Part shown: positions 36,421 through 44,842 of the stretch, piece by piece
Layout: each line of letters opens with the position of its first letter
How positions within the stretch are numbered: the stretch's first letter is position 1
From: Arthrobacter sp. ISL-5
Lineage (GTDB): Bacteria; Actinomycetota; Actinomycetes; Actinomycetales; Micrococcaceae
Direction: 5' to 3'
Length of the DNA stretch: 64,000 nucleotides
Assembly (NCBI RefSeq): GCF_018613835.1
Contig: NZ_JAGGPM010000006.1
Location: 124,001 to 188,000 of the forward strand
Notes under the pieces: model-generated
The model's database searches: none
What the model was told of the DNA's origin: nothing
The model's input: only the letters and a program-made list of their open reading frames with translations
Made by a program: the position numbers and the translations under genes

Positions 36421-36768
36421 GCCATGGTGGCAGGGGCCTCCCCCTTGGGCAAGATATGCCCGCCCCAGGCCGGTCACTCCTTCAGATGAGCGTCGCGGGC
36501 ATCCTGCGTGTCGAACTGCAACTTCGGAAACTGACAATTTTGCTTAGCGGGGAGTGTTCGCCTGTGACCGTCCCAGTTCGAGGGTGCTGGAACACATGCT
36601 GACGTCAACTTCCAAACCGTTGCGACCGTAGCGGGGGAGTTCTTAGCCACAGGCGCTATTTCGACGGGTTAGCCTAAGAGCGTCTTATGCTTGACCGTTT
36701 TTGAGGCAAGGAGCCCTTTGCGTTCATTAGTGTTATGCGCGTCACAGAGAAGGAAGGACGCCGTAGCA
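36421..36768. promoter_or_regulatory. Divergent promoter region MarR / DUF6421
   Basis: This 348-base gap should contain the promoters of both divergent genes and any MarR operator. It is AT-richer than its surroundings around 36640-36720 (TTCTTAGCC, GCGTCTTATGCTTGACC). I do not find a clean palindrome for MarR binding. AGGAAGG at 36752-36758 is the ribosome site for the rightward gene. Confidence 0.4.
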
Positions 36769-38175
36769 ATGTCTGCAACAACCGCTCAAAAAGAACTTCA
36801 GTCCCCAGCGGGGCACGTGCTGGCCTCAAGTAACGCGTGGATCGCACTGAAGCGAGCCGCCGGGGATCTGCAGCAGATCCAGGTCCAGGACGGCTCCATA
36901 CCCGATCCGGCGGACCACGACCGCGCACAGCTCGCCGTCGACTCGATCACGGCTTCGATCCGGGAACTGGCCCCCTCGTTCCCGCACGATGCGGAGTATC
37001 TGGCCTTGCTTGAAGCGGACTTCGGGCAGTGGGCTGGTTCCTCCTTTGGGGTACCTGATTTCCTGGATTCGCTGCTCGCTTTCCAGCCGCAGCAGCACCG
37101 CATCGACGGGCTGCCGCACCTTGTGGTTTTCCCGATGTACACGCAGAACGGCAGTGCAAACCGCTTCGTGGAGGCCGTTCTCTTCGAAGTGGCGTGGCCG
37201 GAGTTCGTTGCGGAACTCGAAAGCGGAGAATACTCGAACCAGCTTTTCGTGCCCATCCGCTTCATCGACTTCACACCGGGCTATGACACGAATTCGGCCG
37301 TGTTGTTTCCCGAAAGTGTGGCCGTTCGGGAAACCCCGGCGTTCACATGGGGCGGTATTTTCGCCGACCGCGAGGCTGAGAGGTTCCGGCGGGTGGTGGC
37401 TGCGGCGAGCGAGACCACCTCCCTCACGCTTCCGGACGACGCGCGGCGGCTCCTCGAAGACCCTCAGCTTGCCCTGGAAACCTTTGTGATGTGGGATCTG
37501 ATCCACGACAGGACGCACATGCGCGGCGACCTGCCGTTTGATCCGTTCATGATCAAGCAGCGGATGCCGTACTTCCTCTACACCCTGGAAGAGCTGCGGT
37601 GCGATCTGACGGCATTCCGCGAATCCGTACGCATTGAGCGGGATGAAAGTGCGTCGCCGGAGGCGCGCAGCCACGCCAAACTCGTGCAGTACGCCGTCAT
37701 TTTCGACAGGATCTTCCGGTTTGCGATGACCGGGACTCGGGTCCGTAATTACGACGGCCTGGGCGGGCAGCTCCTCTTCGCCTGGATGCACCAGCACAAG
37801 GTGCTTCACTGGACGGACTCGGCACTCTCAATCGACTGGGCGGACGTGCCCGACGTCGTCATCGAACTGGGCAAGCGGATCGAGGAGCTGTACTGGCGTT
37901 CCATCGACCGCCCGAAAACCGCCCACTGGCTTGCCGCCTATGAGCTCATCAGCGGGACAGTCACCCCTAACCCCGCATCCGTCTGGGCCAAAGGGCCGGA
38001 CGCGCTGCCCCTTGACGGCCCTCCACGGGGCCTGACGGATCAGGTGCTCGATGACGAGTTCCCGCTCTCGATGTTCTATGAAGCACTCGATAAGAAGATG
38101 AGGACCGTCATCGACTCAACGGCCGGAATCACTGGCGGGTCCATCGGCGCCAGCGCTGACAAGGACGCGGCATGA
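36769..38175 (+). CDS. DUF6421 family protein
   Basis: A 468-residue, soluble, acidic protein with GLPHLVVFPMYTQNGSANR, VPIRFIDFTPGYDTNSAVLFPE, FVMWDLIHDRTHMRGDLPFDPFMIKQRMPYF and HKVLHWTDSALSIDW. The repeated His/Asp clusters (HDRTHMRG; WMHQHKVLHW) could bind metal and suggest an enzyme. This matches DUF6421 as known in actinobacteria. ATG 36769 has AGGAAGG ten bases upstream. Its stop overlaps the next SDR (ATGA), so the two likely act together; function unknown. Confidence 0.82.
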   Translation: MSATTAQKELQSPAGHVLASSNAWIALKRAAGDLQQIQVQDGSIPDPADHDRAQLAVDSITASIRELAPSFPHDAEYLALLEADFGQWAGSSFGVPDFLDSLLAFQPQQHRIDGLPHLVVFPMYTQNGSANRFVEAVLFEVAWPEFVAELESGEYSNQLFVPIRFIDFTPGYDTNSAVLFPESVAVRETPAFTWGGIFADREAERFRRVVAAASETTSLTLPDDARRLLEDPQLALETFVMWDLIHDRTHMRGDLPFDPFMIKQRMPYFLYTLEELRCDLTAFRESVRIERDESASPEARSHAKLVQYAVIFDRIFRFAMTGTRVRNYDGLGGQLLFAWMHQHKVLHWTDSALSIDWADVPDVVIELGKRIEELYWRSIDRPKTAHWLAAYELISGTVTPNPASVWAKGPDALPLDGPPRGLTDQVLDDEFPLSMFYEALDKKMRTVIDSTAGITGGSIGASADKDAA

Positions 38176-38903
38176 CGGCGCTGGGCGGACCCCGGACGGT
38201 CATGGTGGCGGGTTCCACCAGTGAAGCCGGGACGGCCGTCGTGTCTGCCCTCTGCGATGCCGGTTTCCGCGTCGCAGCCGTTGATCTGGACACCGAACGC
38301 GTGCAAAACCTCGCGCAATCCCGTCCGAACGTCACCGGCTACACCTGCAACCTTGCAGAGCCAGCGGCCGTACGGGAGCTGGCGTCTTCCGTCCGCAGTG
38401 ACCTTGGACCACTCGACGGCCTGATCCACCTGGTGGGCGGCTGGCGCGGCGGCGACGGCATAGCGGGCCAGAACGACGAGGATTGGGACTTTCTGCACAC
38501 GAGCGTCCTGACGACGCTGCGGAACACCAGCCGCGCCTTCTACGATGACCTTGAAAAGTCCCCGGCTGGCCGGCTGGCCATAGTCTCAGCCCAGGCGGCC
38601 GCCAACCCGTCAGCGGGTGGTGCCGCGTATGCAGCGATCAAGGCCGCTTCCGAGGCCTGGACCCTGGCGATTGCCGACGGCTTCCGCAGCTCGCAATCGG
38701 CCAGCAACGGCGACCCGCAGCCGCAGCGATCGGCCGCCGTCGTTTTCGTTGTCAAGGCGCTCGTCGATGACAGGATGAGGGCCTCCCAGCCCGAGCGGAA
38801 ATTCCCGGGATTCACCGATGTGAAGGATCTAGGGGCAGCGTCGGCCGCACTGTTCAGCGGGTCCGCCGCCGACCTCAACGGTTCGCGTTTGCCACTGGGC
38901 TGA
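38172..38903 (+). CDS. SDR-family oxidoreductase coupled to DUF6421
   Basis: A 243-residue Rossmann protein with VMVAGSTSEAGTAVVSAL, VDLDTERV (acidic after strand 2, so NAD) and LIHLVGGWRGG. In place of the usual Ser-Tyr-Lys it shows LAIVSAQAAANPSAGGAAYAAIKAASEA, i.e. Ser and Tyr-x-x-x-Lys retained. The C-terminal half contains FVVKALVDDRMR. ATG overlaps the DUF6421 stop by 4 nt. A hairpin terminator follows at 38929. Confidence 0.8.
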   Translation: MTALGGPRTVMVAGSTSEAGTAVVSALCDAGFRVAAVDLDTERVQNLAQSRPNVTGYTCNLAEPAAVRELASSVRSDLGPLDGLIHLVGGWRGGDGIAGQNDEDWDFLHTSVLTTLRNTSRAFYDDLEKSPAGRLAIVSAQAAANPSAGGAAYAAIKAASEAWTLAIADGFRSSQSASNGDPQPQRSAAVVFVVKALVDDRMRASQPERKFPGFTDVKDLGAASAALFSGSAADLNGSRLPLG

Positions 38904-38928
38904 TCCGCCGTCTGTCCCGAAAGTGAGA

Positions 38929-38974
38929 CCTGCGCCGCACGCTGCTGCAAGAACCAGCGTGGCCGCGGCGCAGG
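38929..38974 (+). terminator. Long hairpin terminator after the SDR gene
   Basis: CCTGCGCCGC (38929-38938) pairs with GCGGCGCAGG (38965-38974), and ACGCTG (38939-38944) with CAGCGT (38955-38960), leaving a GGCC bulge on one side and loop CTGCAAGAAC. It separates the DUF6421-SDR unit from the amino-acid importer. Confidence 0.7.
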
Positions 38975-39075
38975 CAGTTGACCAATAGAAAAACAATGCG
39001 TCTCGCCACGCACATGCTGTGTGGCTGCGCGTCTGGATCCCCTTTCGTGGGACCACCCCGAGCAAAAGGTAATCA

Positions 39076-40005
39076 ATGATGATTTCTTCGTCCAAGAGGT
39101 CAACGGCGCTGGCAATTCTCGCCGTCGGCCTTCTCGCACTGACCGGCTGCACCAATGCGTCCCAGACCGCCGGTGGAACCGCCCCCGATTCCACCGGCTT
39201 CGATCCCGCATCCGTGGCCAGGGATGATGCCCTCGCCGCAAGCGTCCCCGACGCCATCAGGAGTAAGGGCACCATCACCGTGGGCGCCGACACCTCGTAT
39301 GCGCCTGCCGAATCCCTTGGCGGCTCCGACGGCCAGACACCGGTGGGCTACAACGTGGATTTCGCGAAGGCCATCGGCGCGACCCTCGGCCTCAAAGTCA
39401 AGGTCCAGACCTCGGAATTCACCGGGATCCTGCCTGCGCTCGGCTCCAAGTACGATCTGGGAATCTCCTCCTTCACGATCAACTCGGAGCGCCTGAAGGC
39501 CGTCAACATGGTCAGCTACTTCAACGCCGGCACCTTGTGGGCCGTCCAGAAGGGCAACCCCAAGAATTTCAGCGTCGATGACATCTGCGGCAAGACCGTG
39601 GGCGTGCAGACCGGCACCACCCAGGAAGACCCTGACGTGTCCGGCCGCTCCAAGGCGTGCGCGGATGCGGGCAAGCCAGCCATCAACATTGTCACCCTGA
39701 AGACCCAGACGGACGTGACCACCCGGCTGGTGAACGGCAGCATCGACGCCATGTCCGCCGATTCGCCCATCATCGGCTACGCTCTCTCCCAGACCGGCGG
39801 GAAGCTGGAAGTCTTGGGCGATGTTTACGACGCCGCACCGCAAGGCATCGCCGTGGCCAAGGGCGACCCAGCCCTGGCCGAAGTCATGAGCAAAGTCATG
39901 AACAAACTGATCAGCGACGGCACCTACAAGAAGATCCTTGATGGATGGAACAACTCCGCCGGAGCCGTCACCAAGTCTGAAGTGAATCCGGCGGTGACAA
40001 GTTGA
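39076..40005 (+). CDS. Polar amino-acid ABC transporter substrate-binding lipoprotein
   Basis: A 309-residue SBP_bac_3 protein. The signal is SKRSTALAILAVGLLALTGC, with Cys about residue 25 lipidated. The ligand domain has GTITVGADTSYAPAE, GYNVDFAKAIGATLGLKVKV, YDLGISSFTINSERLKAVNMVSYF, ICGKTVGVQTGTTQE and DAMSADSPIIGYAL. The conserved Arg of the alpha-carboxylate site may be replaced around INSERLKAV. The ligand is an amino acid or derivative. AAAGGT precedes ATG 39076. The permease starts within its stop codon. Confidence 0.86.
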   Translation: MMISSSKRSTALAILAVGLLALTGCTNASQTAGGTAPDSTGFDPASVARDDALAASVPDAIRSKGTITVGADTSYAPAESLGGSDGQTPVGYNVDFAKAIGATLGLKVKVQTSEFTGILPALGSKYDLGISSFTINSERLKAVNMVSYFNAGTLWAVQKGNPKNFSVDDICGKTVGVQTGTTQEDPDVSGRSKACADAGKPAINIVTLKTQTDVTTRLVNGSIDAMSADSPIIGYALSQTGGKLEVLGDVYDAAPQGIAVAKGDPALAEVMSKVMNKLISDGTYKKILDGWNNSAGAVTKSEVNPAVTS

Positions 40006-40985
40006 GCATCCAGGCACCTGACCTCCCCGCCACGGACCGGAGCGGGCATGCAGCCCCCGCGCCGGAACTGATCAACGCCGTTCCGGTCCGGCACCCCGGG
40101 CGCTGGTTGGGCGCCGTCGTCCTCTTTCTGTTTCTTGCCCAGCTGTGCCAGAGCCTGGTGACCAATCCCAATTTCCGCTGGGACATTGTGGGCACCTACA
40201 TCATGGACGTGCTGGTGATCCAGGGCATCGGATGGACCCTGCTGCTGACGGTCCTCTCCATGGTCCTTGCCGTTTCACTGGCAATTCTGCTGGCTTTCAT
40301 GCGGCAATCGGACAACCCCCTGTTCCGCTATGTCAGCTGGTTCTGGGTCTGGTTCTTCCGCGGGACCCCCGTCTACACGCAGTTGGTCTTGTGGGGCCTG
40401 GTCTCCGTCCTCTACCCGAAGATCTCCGTGGGCGTTCCCTTCGGTCCGGAACTGTTCCACTTCAGCACGCAGGACCTGGTCACTGCCGGGTTCGCCGCCG
40501 TCCTGGGCCTGGGGCTGAATGAGTCCGCCTACCTGGCCGAAATCTTCAGGGCCGGCCTGAAGTCCGTGGACGGGGGCCAGATGGAAGCCGCCGAGGCGCT
40601 GGGCATGCGCAAATCCAAGATCATGTGGCGGATCATTCTTCCGCAGGCCATGCGCGTGATCGTGCCACCGACCGGAAATGAGACCATCGGCATGCTGAAG
40701 ACCACCTCGCTGGTCCTGGCGGTGCCCTTCACCCTGGACCTGACTTTCGCGACGAATGGAATCGCGAACCGCACCTACCTGCCGATTCCGCTTCTGATCG
40801 TGGCGGCCTTCTGGTACCTGGTGATCACCAGCCTGCTGATGGTGGGCCAGTTCTACATTGAGAGGCACTTCGGCAAGGGCGTGGACAACCTGGTCCAAGC
40901 CCCGGTGAAGGCCAGCCAGACCGCGGCCGCCGCACGCGCAGCCAAGGGAGCCCACGCACGCAAGGAAGAAGGTGAGGAACTGTGA
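40002..40985 (+). CDS. Polar amino-acid ABC transporter permease
   Basis: A 327-residue His/Glu/Gln/Arg/opine-family permease starting at TTG 40002, overlapping the previous stop (TTGA). An N-terminal tail of about 40 residues precedes five or six TM helices; [24 protein letters not shown] is the first of the core. The signature [15 protein letters not shown] and the EAA loop [31 protein letters not shown] are complete. The last 40 residues form an Ala/Lys-rich cytosolic tail. One permease gene only, so the channel is a homodimer. Confidence 0.87.
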   Translation: MSIQAPDLPATDRSGHAAPAPELINAVPVRHPGRWLGAVVLFLFLAQLCQSLVTNPNFRWDIVGTYIMDVLVIQGIGWTLLLTVLSMVLAVSLAILLAFMRQSDNPLFRYVSWFWVWFFRGTPVYTQLVLWGLVSVLYPKISVGVPFGPELFHFSTQDLVTAGFAAVLGLGLNESAYLAEIFRAGLKSVDGGQMEAAEALGMRKSKIMWRIILPQAMRVIVPPTGNETIGMLKTTSLVLAVPFTLDLTFATNGIANRTYLPIPLLIVAAFWYLVITSLLMVGQFYIERHFGKGVDNLVQAPVKASQTAAAARAAKGAHARKEEGEEL

Positions 40986-41770
40986 CACTTACCCACGAGG
41001 TGAGGACGAAGGAAGCCTTGGTCCGCATTGAAGGCGTCCACAAGTATTTTGGCGAACACCATGTGCTCCGCGGGATTGACATGAATGTCAAGGAGGGCGA
41101 GGTCTCCGTGATCATCGGTCCCTCCGGCTCCGGAAAGTCCACCCTGCTGCGCTGTGTGAACCTCATGGAATCCATCAGTGCTGGCAGAATCTACGTCCGC
41201 GACGAGCTCATCGGCTACCGGGAAGCCGGCGGCAGGCTGCACGACCTGAGCGGCAGGGAGATTGCCGCCCAGCGCCGTGAAATCGGCATGGTCTTCCAAC
41301 GCTTCAACCTGTTCCCGCACAAAACCGCCGTGCAGAACATCATCGAGGCCCCCATCCAGGTCAAGAAGCAGTCCAAGGCCGCCGCCCGTGCGAAGGCCCT
41401 GGAGCTGCTGGACCGCGTCGGCCTTGCCGACCGGGCCGGGCACTATCCGGCCCAGCTCTCCGGTGGGCAGCAGCAGCGCGTGGCCATCGCCCGGGCTCTG
41501 GCGATGGAGCCGGAGCTGATGCTCTTTGACGAGCCGACCTCGGCCCTGGACCCGGAACTGGTGGGCGACGTGCTCAGCGTGATGAAGGACCTGGCCAAGT
41601 CCGGCATGACCATGATCGTGGTGACCCACGAGATCGGCTTTGCCCGCGAGGTAGGCGACACGCTGACCTTCATGGACGGCGGTGTCGTCGTGGAAAGCGG
41701 TGACCCGCGCGAAGTCATCGGCAACCCGCAGCACGCCCGCACCCAGGAGTTCCTCTCCAAGGTTCTCTAA
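40982..41770 (+). CDS. Polar amino-acid ABC transporter ATPase (GlnQ-like)
   Basis: A 262-residue ATPase: Walker [11 protein letters not shown]-loop [13 protein letters not shown], signature [15 protein letters not shown], Walker [16 protein letters not shown], switch His in [10 protein letters not shown] small insertion ([20 protein letters not shown], about residues 80-100) is typical of the HisP/GlnQ group for charged or bulky amino acids. GTG 40982 overlaps the permease stop by 4 nt. Terminal gene of the operon, followed by a bidirectional terminator. Confidence 0.88.
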   Translation: MTLTHEVRTKEALVRIEGVHKYFGEHHVLRGIDMNVKEGEVSVIIGPSGSGKSTLLRCVNLMESISAGRIYVRDELIGYREAGGRLHDLSGREIAAQRREIGMVFQRFNLFPHKTAVQNIIEAPIQVKKQSKAAARAKALELLDRVGLADRAGHYPAQLSGGQQQRVAIARALAMEPELMLFDEPTSALDPELVGDVLSVMKDLAKSGMTMIVVTHEIGFAREVGDTLTFMDGGVVVESGDPREVIGNPQHARTQEFLSKVL

Positions 41771-41789
41771 CGGACCCGCCTCGGACGGT

Positions 41790-41829
41790 CAGTTGGTGCG
41801 GCAGTCTTCCCACGGCCCCGCACCAACTG
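41790..41829. terminator. Bidirectional terminator
   Basis: A 12-bp perfect inverted repeat (CAGTTGGTGCGG at 41790-41801, complement at 41818-41829) with a 16-nt loop lies between the convergent ATPase and L,D-transpeptidase genes. Confidence 0.75.
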
Positions 41830-41854
41830 GCCAGCAAGGAAATGACGAGCGGCC

Positions 41855-43432
41855 TCAGCGGACGAACGTGCGGAATCCGCCCCAGCCCGTCCCGATGTTG
41901 CTGGGTGCGCCCCACTTTCCCTGGCCCAGCGGGAAATACCGCACGTTGCCGTCATGGAACAGGACAGCCAGCCCCCGGGTGCCTGCACCCTGAAAGCTGG
42001 AGCTGGCCGTGATGGCGCGGGCACCACCCCAGCCGGTGCCGATCTGCGGGCGGGCTTCGCTGCGGAAGTTGCCCCGGCCGTCCTGGCGGTAGAGGCGCAG
42101 GACACCGTCCCGGCCCGGTGCCAACAGGTCCGGAATCCCGTTGTTGTCCCAGTCCGCAATGGTGACGTTTGTCAGGGTTGCCCACCCGCTGCCCACGAGG
42201 CGGCGGCCCGCCAGCCCCCGCCCGGCAGGGTTGTCATAGTGCCAGAGCTTCCCCGCGGCGTCCCGTGCCAAAACGCCCGGGTACCGCCGCGAGGTGTCCC
42301 ACGTGCCGGCCGTGATGGACATCTGCTGCCACCCGGCGGTTCCGGCCGTGAAGGCGGCACCGAAGCCTCCTGCAGACCGGCCAGGGTGGACGGTCAGCGT
42401 GCCGTTGGGCCACTGGGCCAGCAGGTCCAGCATGCCGTCCCGGTTCCAGTCCACTTTGGACACGGAGCGGGCAGTTCCCCATCCCTTGCCGATTGCGGCG
42501 CGCTGGCCAAGGCCGCCGTTGCCGAGGGCCGGGTAGTTCCACAGTGTTCCGTCCGAGGCCACAACCAGGGCATCTGAACTGCTGTGGATCGACGCAAGGG
42601 ATTTTCCTGCGGTATCCGCAGGGCCCGTCCGTGAAGCCGATCTGAACACGTCGCCCACGGCGCCCATGACGATGCGGTCTCCCGGCCTGCTGGTCCGCAG
42701 GAACCTGGTCACCGTGGAGAGCGTGGTGGAGATGCAGCCTGCCGACGGGACGTTTCCGGCGTGGAGGAAGATGGCGTACGACGCGCCCTGGACCGTGGAG
42801 GCATCCGGAAGACGGTTGTAATTAATGACGGCGGCCTGCTCGTAGTAGCCCTGGTTCATGTACGTCCACAGGTTCTCGTCCGCAGGCCCGCCGCGGCCCT
42901 CAAAGTACTGGTTGTAGGTGGCTCCGCGCTCGCCTCCCCACCGGGAAGACCGGTTGATGGCGCGGTACCTGAGCGCCGTGCCTGGATTCCTCCGGCCCAG
43001 GGCCTCTGTGACAGTGAACGATCCGGTAGGGGAGCGGTAAGTGTCCTCCCAGGCCTGGCCCGGCGCGGAGAACCCCCGGCTACCCGCGAAGCCGGTGGTC
43101 TGCCATTCGGTTGTGTAGCCGGCCCCTGATTTCACGCAGCCCGTGATGACCACCCGCGTCTGGTTCCGGTCCGGGGCCGTGGCGAAGGTGACCCGTGCGG
43201 CCCCGTAGGTGTTGAACTGCACCTGCCCTGCCGAGAGCCGTGCGCAGGCGTTGTAGACCTGGGCGGCGGCGTCCGCCGGAGGAACAGTCCCCAGGGCCAG
43301 AAGCAGGACCAGGACTGAAACCACCAGGGGCCGCAATCCGGACGGACGGTTCGCCGAAAAAAGCCTCAATTTATCCCCCAAATAAACGCGCAGCAGCGCC
43401 GCGCAGCCTGACCCGCAGTTGCGGATACCCAT
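41855..43432 (-). CDS. Secreted L,D-transpeptidase-like protein with C-terminal FG-GAP/VCBS-type repeats
   Basis: The protein of about 525 residues has an N-terminal membrane/signal segment (LVVSVLVLLLALGTVPPADAAAQ). The first domain (about 45-245) resembles YkuD-type L,D-transpeptidases: SPTGSFTVTEALG, then IFLHAGNVPSAGCISTT, with catalytic His and Cys in the usual H-x-G-x-x-S-x-G-C order. The C-terminal 250 residues carry repeats such as VDWNRDGMLDLLAQWPNGTLTVH and ADWDNNGIPDLLAPGRDGVLRLY, calcium-binding FG-GAP-like blades forming a propeller. It may crosslink or trim peptidoglycan while bound to wall polymer. ATG 43432 (GGTGG) or 43447 can start it. Confidence 0.82.
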   Translation of the reverse strand: MGIRNCGSGCAALLRVYLGDKLRLFSANRPSGLRPLVVSVLVLLLALGTVPPADAAAQVYNACARLSAGQVQFNTYGAARVTFATAPDRNQTRVVITGCVKSGAGYTTEWQTTGFAGSRGFSAPGQAWEDTYRSPTGSFTVTEALGRRNPGTALRYRAINRSSRWGGERGATYNQYFEGRGGPADENLWTYMNQGYYEQAAVINYNRLPDASTVQGASYAIFLHAGNVPSAGCISTTLSTVTRFLRTSRPGDRIVMGAVGDVFRSASRTGPADTAGKSLASIHSSSDALVVASDGTLWNYPALGNGGLGQRAAIGKGWGTARSVSKVDWNRDGMLDLLAQWPNGTLTVHPGRSAGGFGAAFTAGTAGWQQMSITAGTWDTSRRYPGVLARDAAGKLWHYDNPAGRGLAGRRLVGSGWATLTNVTIADWDNNGIPDLLAPGRDGVLRLYRQDGRGNFRSEARPQIGTGWGGARAITASSSFQGAGTRGLAVLFHDGNVRYFPLGQGKWGAPSNIGTGWGGFRTFVR

Positions 43433-43447
43433 GAGTAAACCACCCAT

Positions 43448-43762
43448 TCAGGGTGGGAACTCGCGTTGATGGGTGCCTTCCCCAAGGTTTTCAGAAGTCG
43501 GCCGGCGCACGATGGCCTTGTTCCACTTCCGGTGTATTGGGAGCTGCCAGGAACTTGGAGGAATGCGTGGAGACACGAAGGCACATCGAACTACAGGGCC
43601 GCCTGCCCGGCAGGCACCTGGGATGAAGCGTCTTCTCCTGATCGCGCCGCCGGTCGCCGCGGCGAGCGATTCCGCCGCAGCCACGAAGGTGGCCACCACG
43701 TTCCATCAAATCGGCACGTAAATGCCGGCGCCGCTCAGCGGCGAGAGTGACAGGAGTAAGCA
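43448..43762. promoter_or_regulatory. Divergent intergenic region with a small palindrome
   Basis: The gap between the L,D-transpeptidase gene and the LacI-type gene holds GCCTGCC-C-GGCAGGC (43601-43615), about 160 bases before the regulator start. This could be an operator; it lacks the central CG typical of LacI sites. CAGGAG at 43752 is the ribosome site for the regulator. Confidence 0.35.
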
Positions 43763-44467
43763 GTGAGGAGCGTATCCAACCCCACCATTCGCGATGTTGC
43801 CGAAAGGGCGGGAGTCTCCCTGACCACCGTTTCCTACGTGCTGTCCGGCAGGAGCGGCGGCACAACCCGCATCAGCCAGGCAACCCAGGAGCGCGTGCTG
43901 GCCGCCGTCGGGGACCTCGGCTACGTACCCAACCAGGCGGCCCGCGGAATGCGCCGCGGACGGACGGACCTCGTGGCCATCGCCGTCGGCGATCTTGAGT
44001 GGCCGCCGGACCGCGCGCTTGCCACGGCGGCCGCTTCCATCCTGCCGCGCCACGGCTATCAGCCGGTCATCCTGCTGGGCCAGTCGTGGCGGCAGTTCAT
44101 GCTGTCCGGCGGTGCGGACGGCGTCATTGTGGGCGTGGCCCCGCACGCCGCCGCCGAGGACGGCACCATCACCGAACTCGCCAGGCGCGGAGTGGCGCAG
44201 GTGGTCATCTCGGGAACCATGCACCCGGCAGGCTTTGACGTCCTGGTGCCCTCCGCCGGCCATCCGGAGCCTTCAGCAGGGGGTTCGCAGCACCTGTCGG
44301 AACGGGCCGTCTCCATGTTGGTGGACCGGCTGGACGGGCGTACGCCGCCGGCCGGAGTCCGGGTGGCCGTGCCGCGGAAACTGACGCTGCGGGGCGCAAC
44401 CCTTGACGTGCACCGGGCGGTGCCGTCCGCCGTCGGACTGTTCCCGCAGCAGGTCGCCCGGGCGTAG
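43763..44467 (+). CDS. LacI-type regulator with shortened effector domain
   Basis: A 234-residue protein beginning at GTG 43763 (CAGGAG site). The LacI HTH and hinge are intact: NPTIRDVAERAGVSLTTVSYVLSGR, RISQATQERVLAAVGDLGYVPNQAARGMR. The effector domain begins normally (DLVAIAVGD, ILPRHGYQPVILLG, GADGVIVGVAP, RGVAQVVISG). It then jumps near residue 165 to the family's very C-terminus (SERAVSMLVDRLDGRTPPAGVRV, PRKLTLRGAT), so about 100 residues of the second lobe are missing in frame. Effector binding is probably lost or changed. It precedes the sulfur-type operon. Confidence 0.82.
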   Translation: MRSVSNPTIRDVAERAGVSLTTVSYVLSGRSGGTTRISQATQERVLAAVGDLGYVPNQAARGMRRGRTDLVAIAVGDLEWPPDRALATAAASILPRHGYQPVILLGQSWRQFMLSGGADGVIVGVAPHAAAEDGTITELARRGVAQVVISGTMHPAGFDVLVPSAGHPEPSAGGSQHLSERAVSMLVDRLDGRTPPAGVRVAVPRKLTLRGATLDVHRAVPSAVGLFPQQVARA

Positions 44468-44554
44468 TTGCGGCACCCGCCTTCCGGCGACCTGGCTGGC
44501 GTAACATTCGGCGCTCCGCCGCGCCCTTCCCTTGCGCCTGCGCATGACACCCAC

Positions 44555-44573
44555 TGTGACGGTCGCTGTCACA
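44555..44573. promoter_or_regulatory. Inverted repeat upstream of the sulfur-type operon
   Basis: TGTGAC (44555-44560) and GTCACA (44568-44573) flank 7 bases. The spacing does not fit a CRP/GlxR site (6 between TGTGA and TCACA; here 9). It could be an operator for the neighbouring LacI-type or another regulator. Confidence 0.4.
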
Positions 44574-44656
44574 TGCCGTAGCGGCGAGTAGCCCCGGCGT
44601 CACATTGAGCTGCCCGCGGCACGGGCAGCATCGGAAACACCGCGGGAGATGTCCCC

Positions 44657-44704
44657 GTGCGTCGCCGTTCTACGCACTGTTTCACCGTGTGTCCGTCGGC
44701 CTAG
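44657..44704 (+). CDS. Putative 15-residue cysteine-containing leader peptide
   Basis: GTG 44657, preceded by GGGAG with 9-nt spacing, opens 15 codons (MRRRSTHCFTVCPSA) and TAG 44702-44704. It sits 138 bases before the ABC ATPase gene of a sulfonate-type operon. GGGGCA (44730-44735) and TGCCCC (44751-44756) downstream can pair as part of an attenuator or ribosome-site-masking stem. Short upstream ORFs with Cys codons before sulfur-assimilation genes are known in actinobacteria as cysteine sensors; this peptide itself I cannot match with certainty. Confidence 0.5.
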   Translation: MRRRSTHCFTVCPSA

Positions 44705-44842
44705 GCGGGCCGCCGGAACGCCGACCGGGGGCAGCAGGTTACGTCCCGTTGCCCCTCATGACCGTGCCCTTCAGGCCCGGACTCATCTCTGTTCTGATGG
44801 TGGACACAACGAATCCAACGACCTGCTGAAGGGAAGCACAGC

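Noticed and set aside
43563..43721. 52-codon frame containing MKRLLLIAPPVAAASDSAAATK, which looks like a signal peptide
   Set aside because: The ribosome site is too close to its ATG, and the product would stop right after the signal-like part; more likely promoter DNA of the LacI-type gene.
44555..44573. CRP/GlxR binding site
   Set aside because: The arms match TGTGA/TCACA but the spacing is 9 rather than the required 6.
44544..44591. Second possible leader peptide (ATG 44544, 15 residues with one Cys) upstream of the sulfur-type operon
   Set aside because: No ribosome site precedes it and it overlaps the TGTGAC/GTCACA repeat; the frame at 44657 is better supported.
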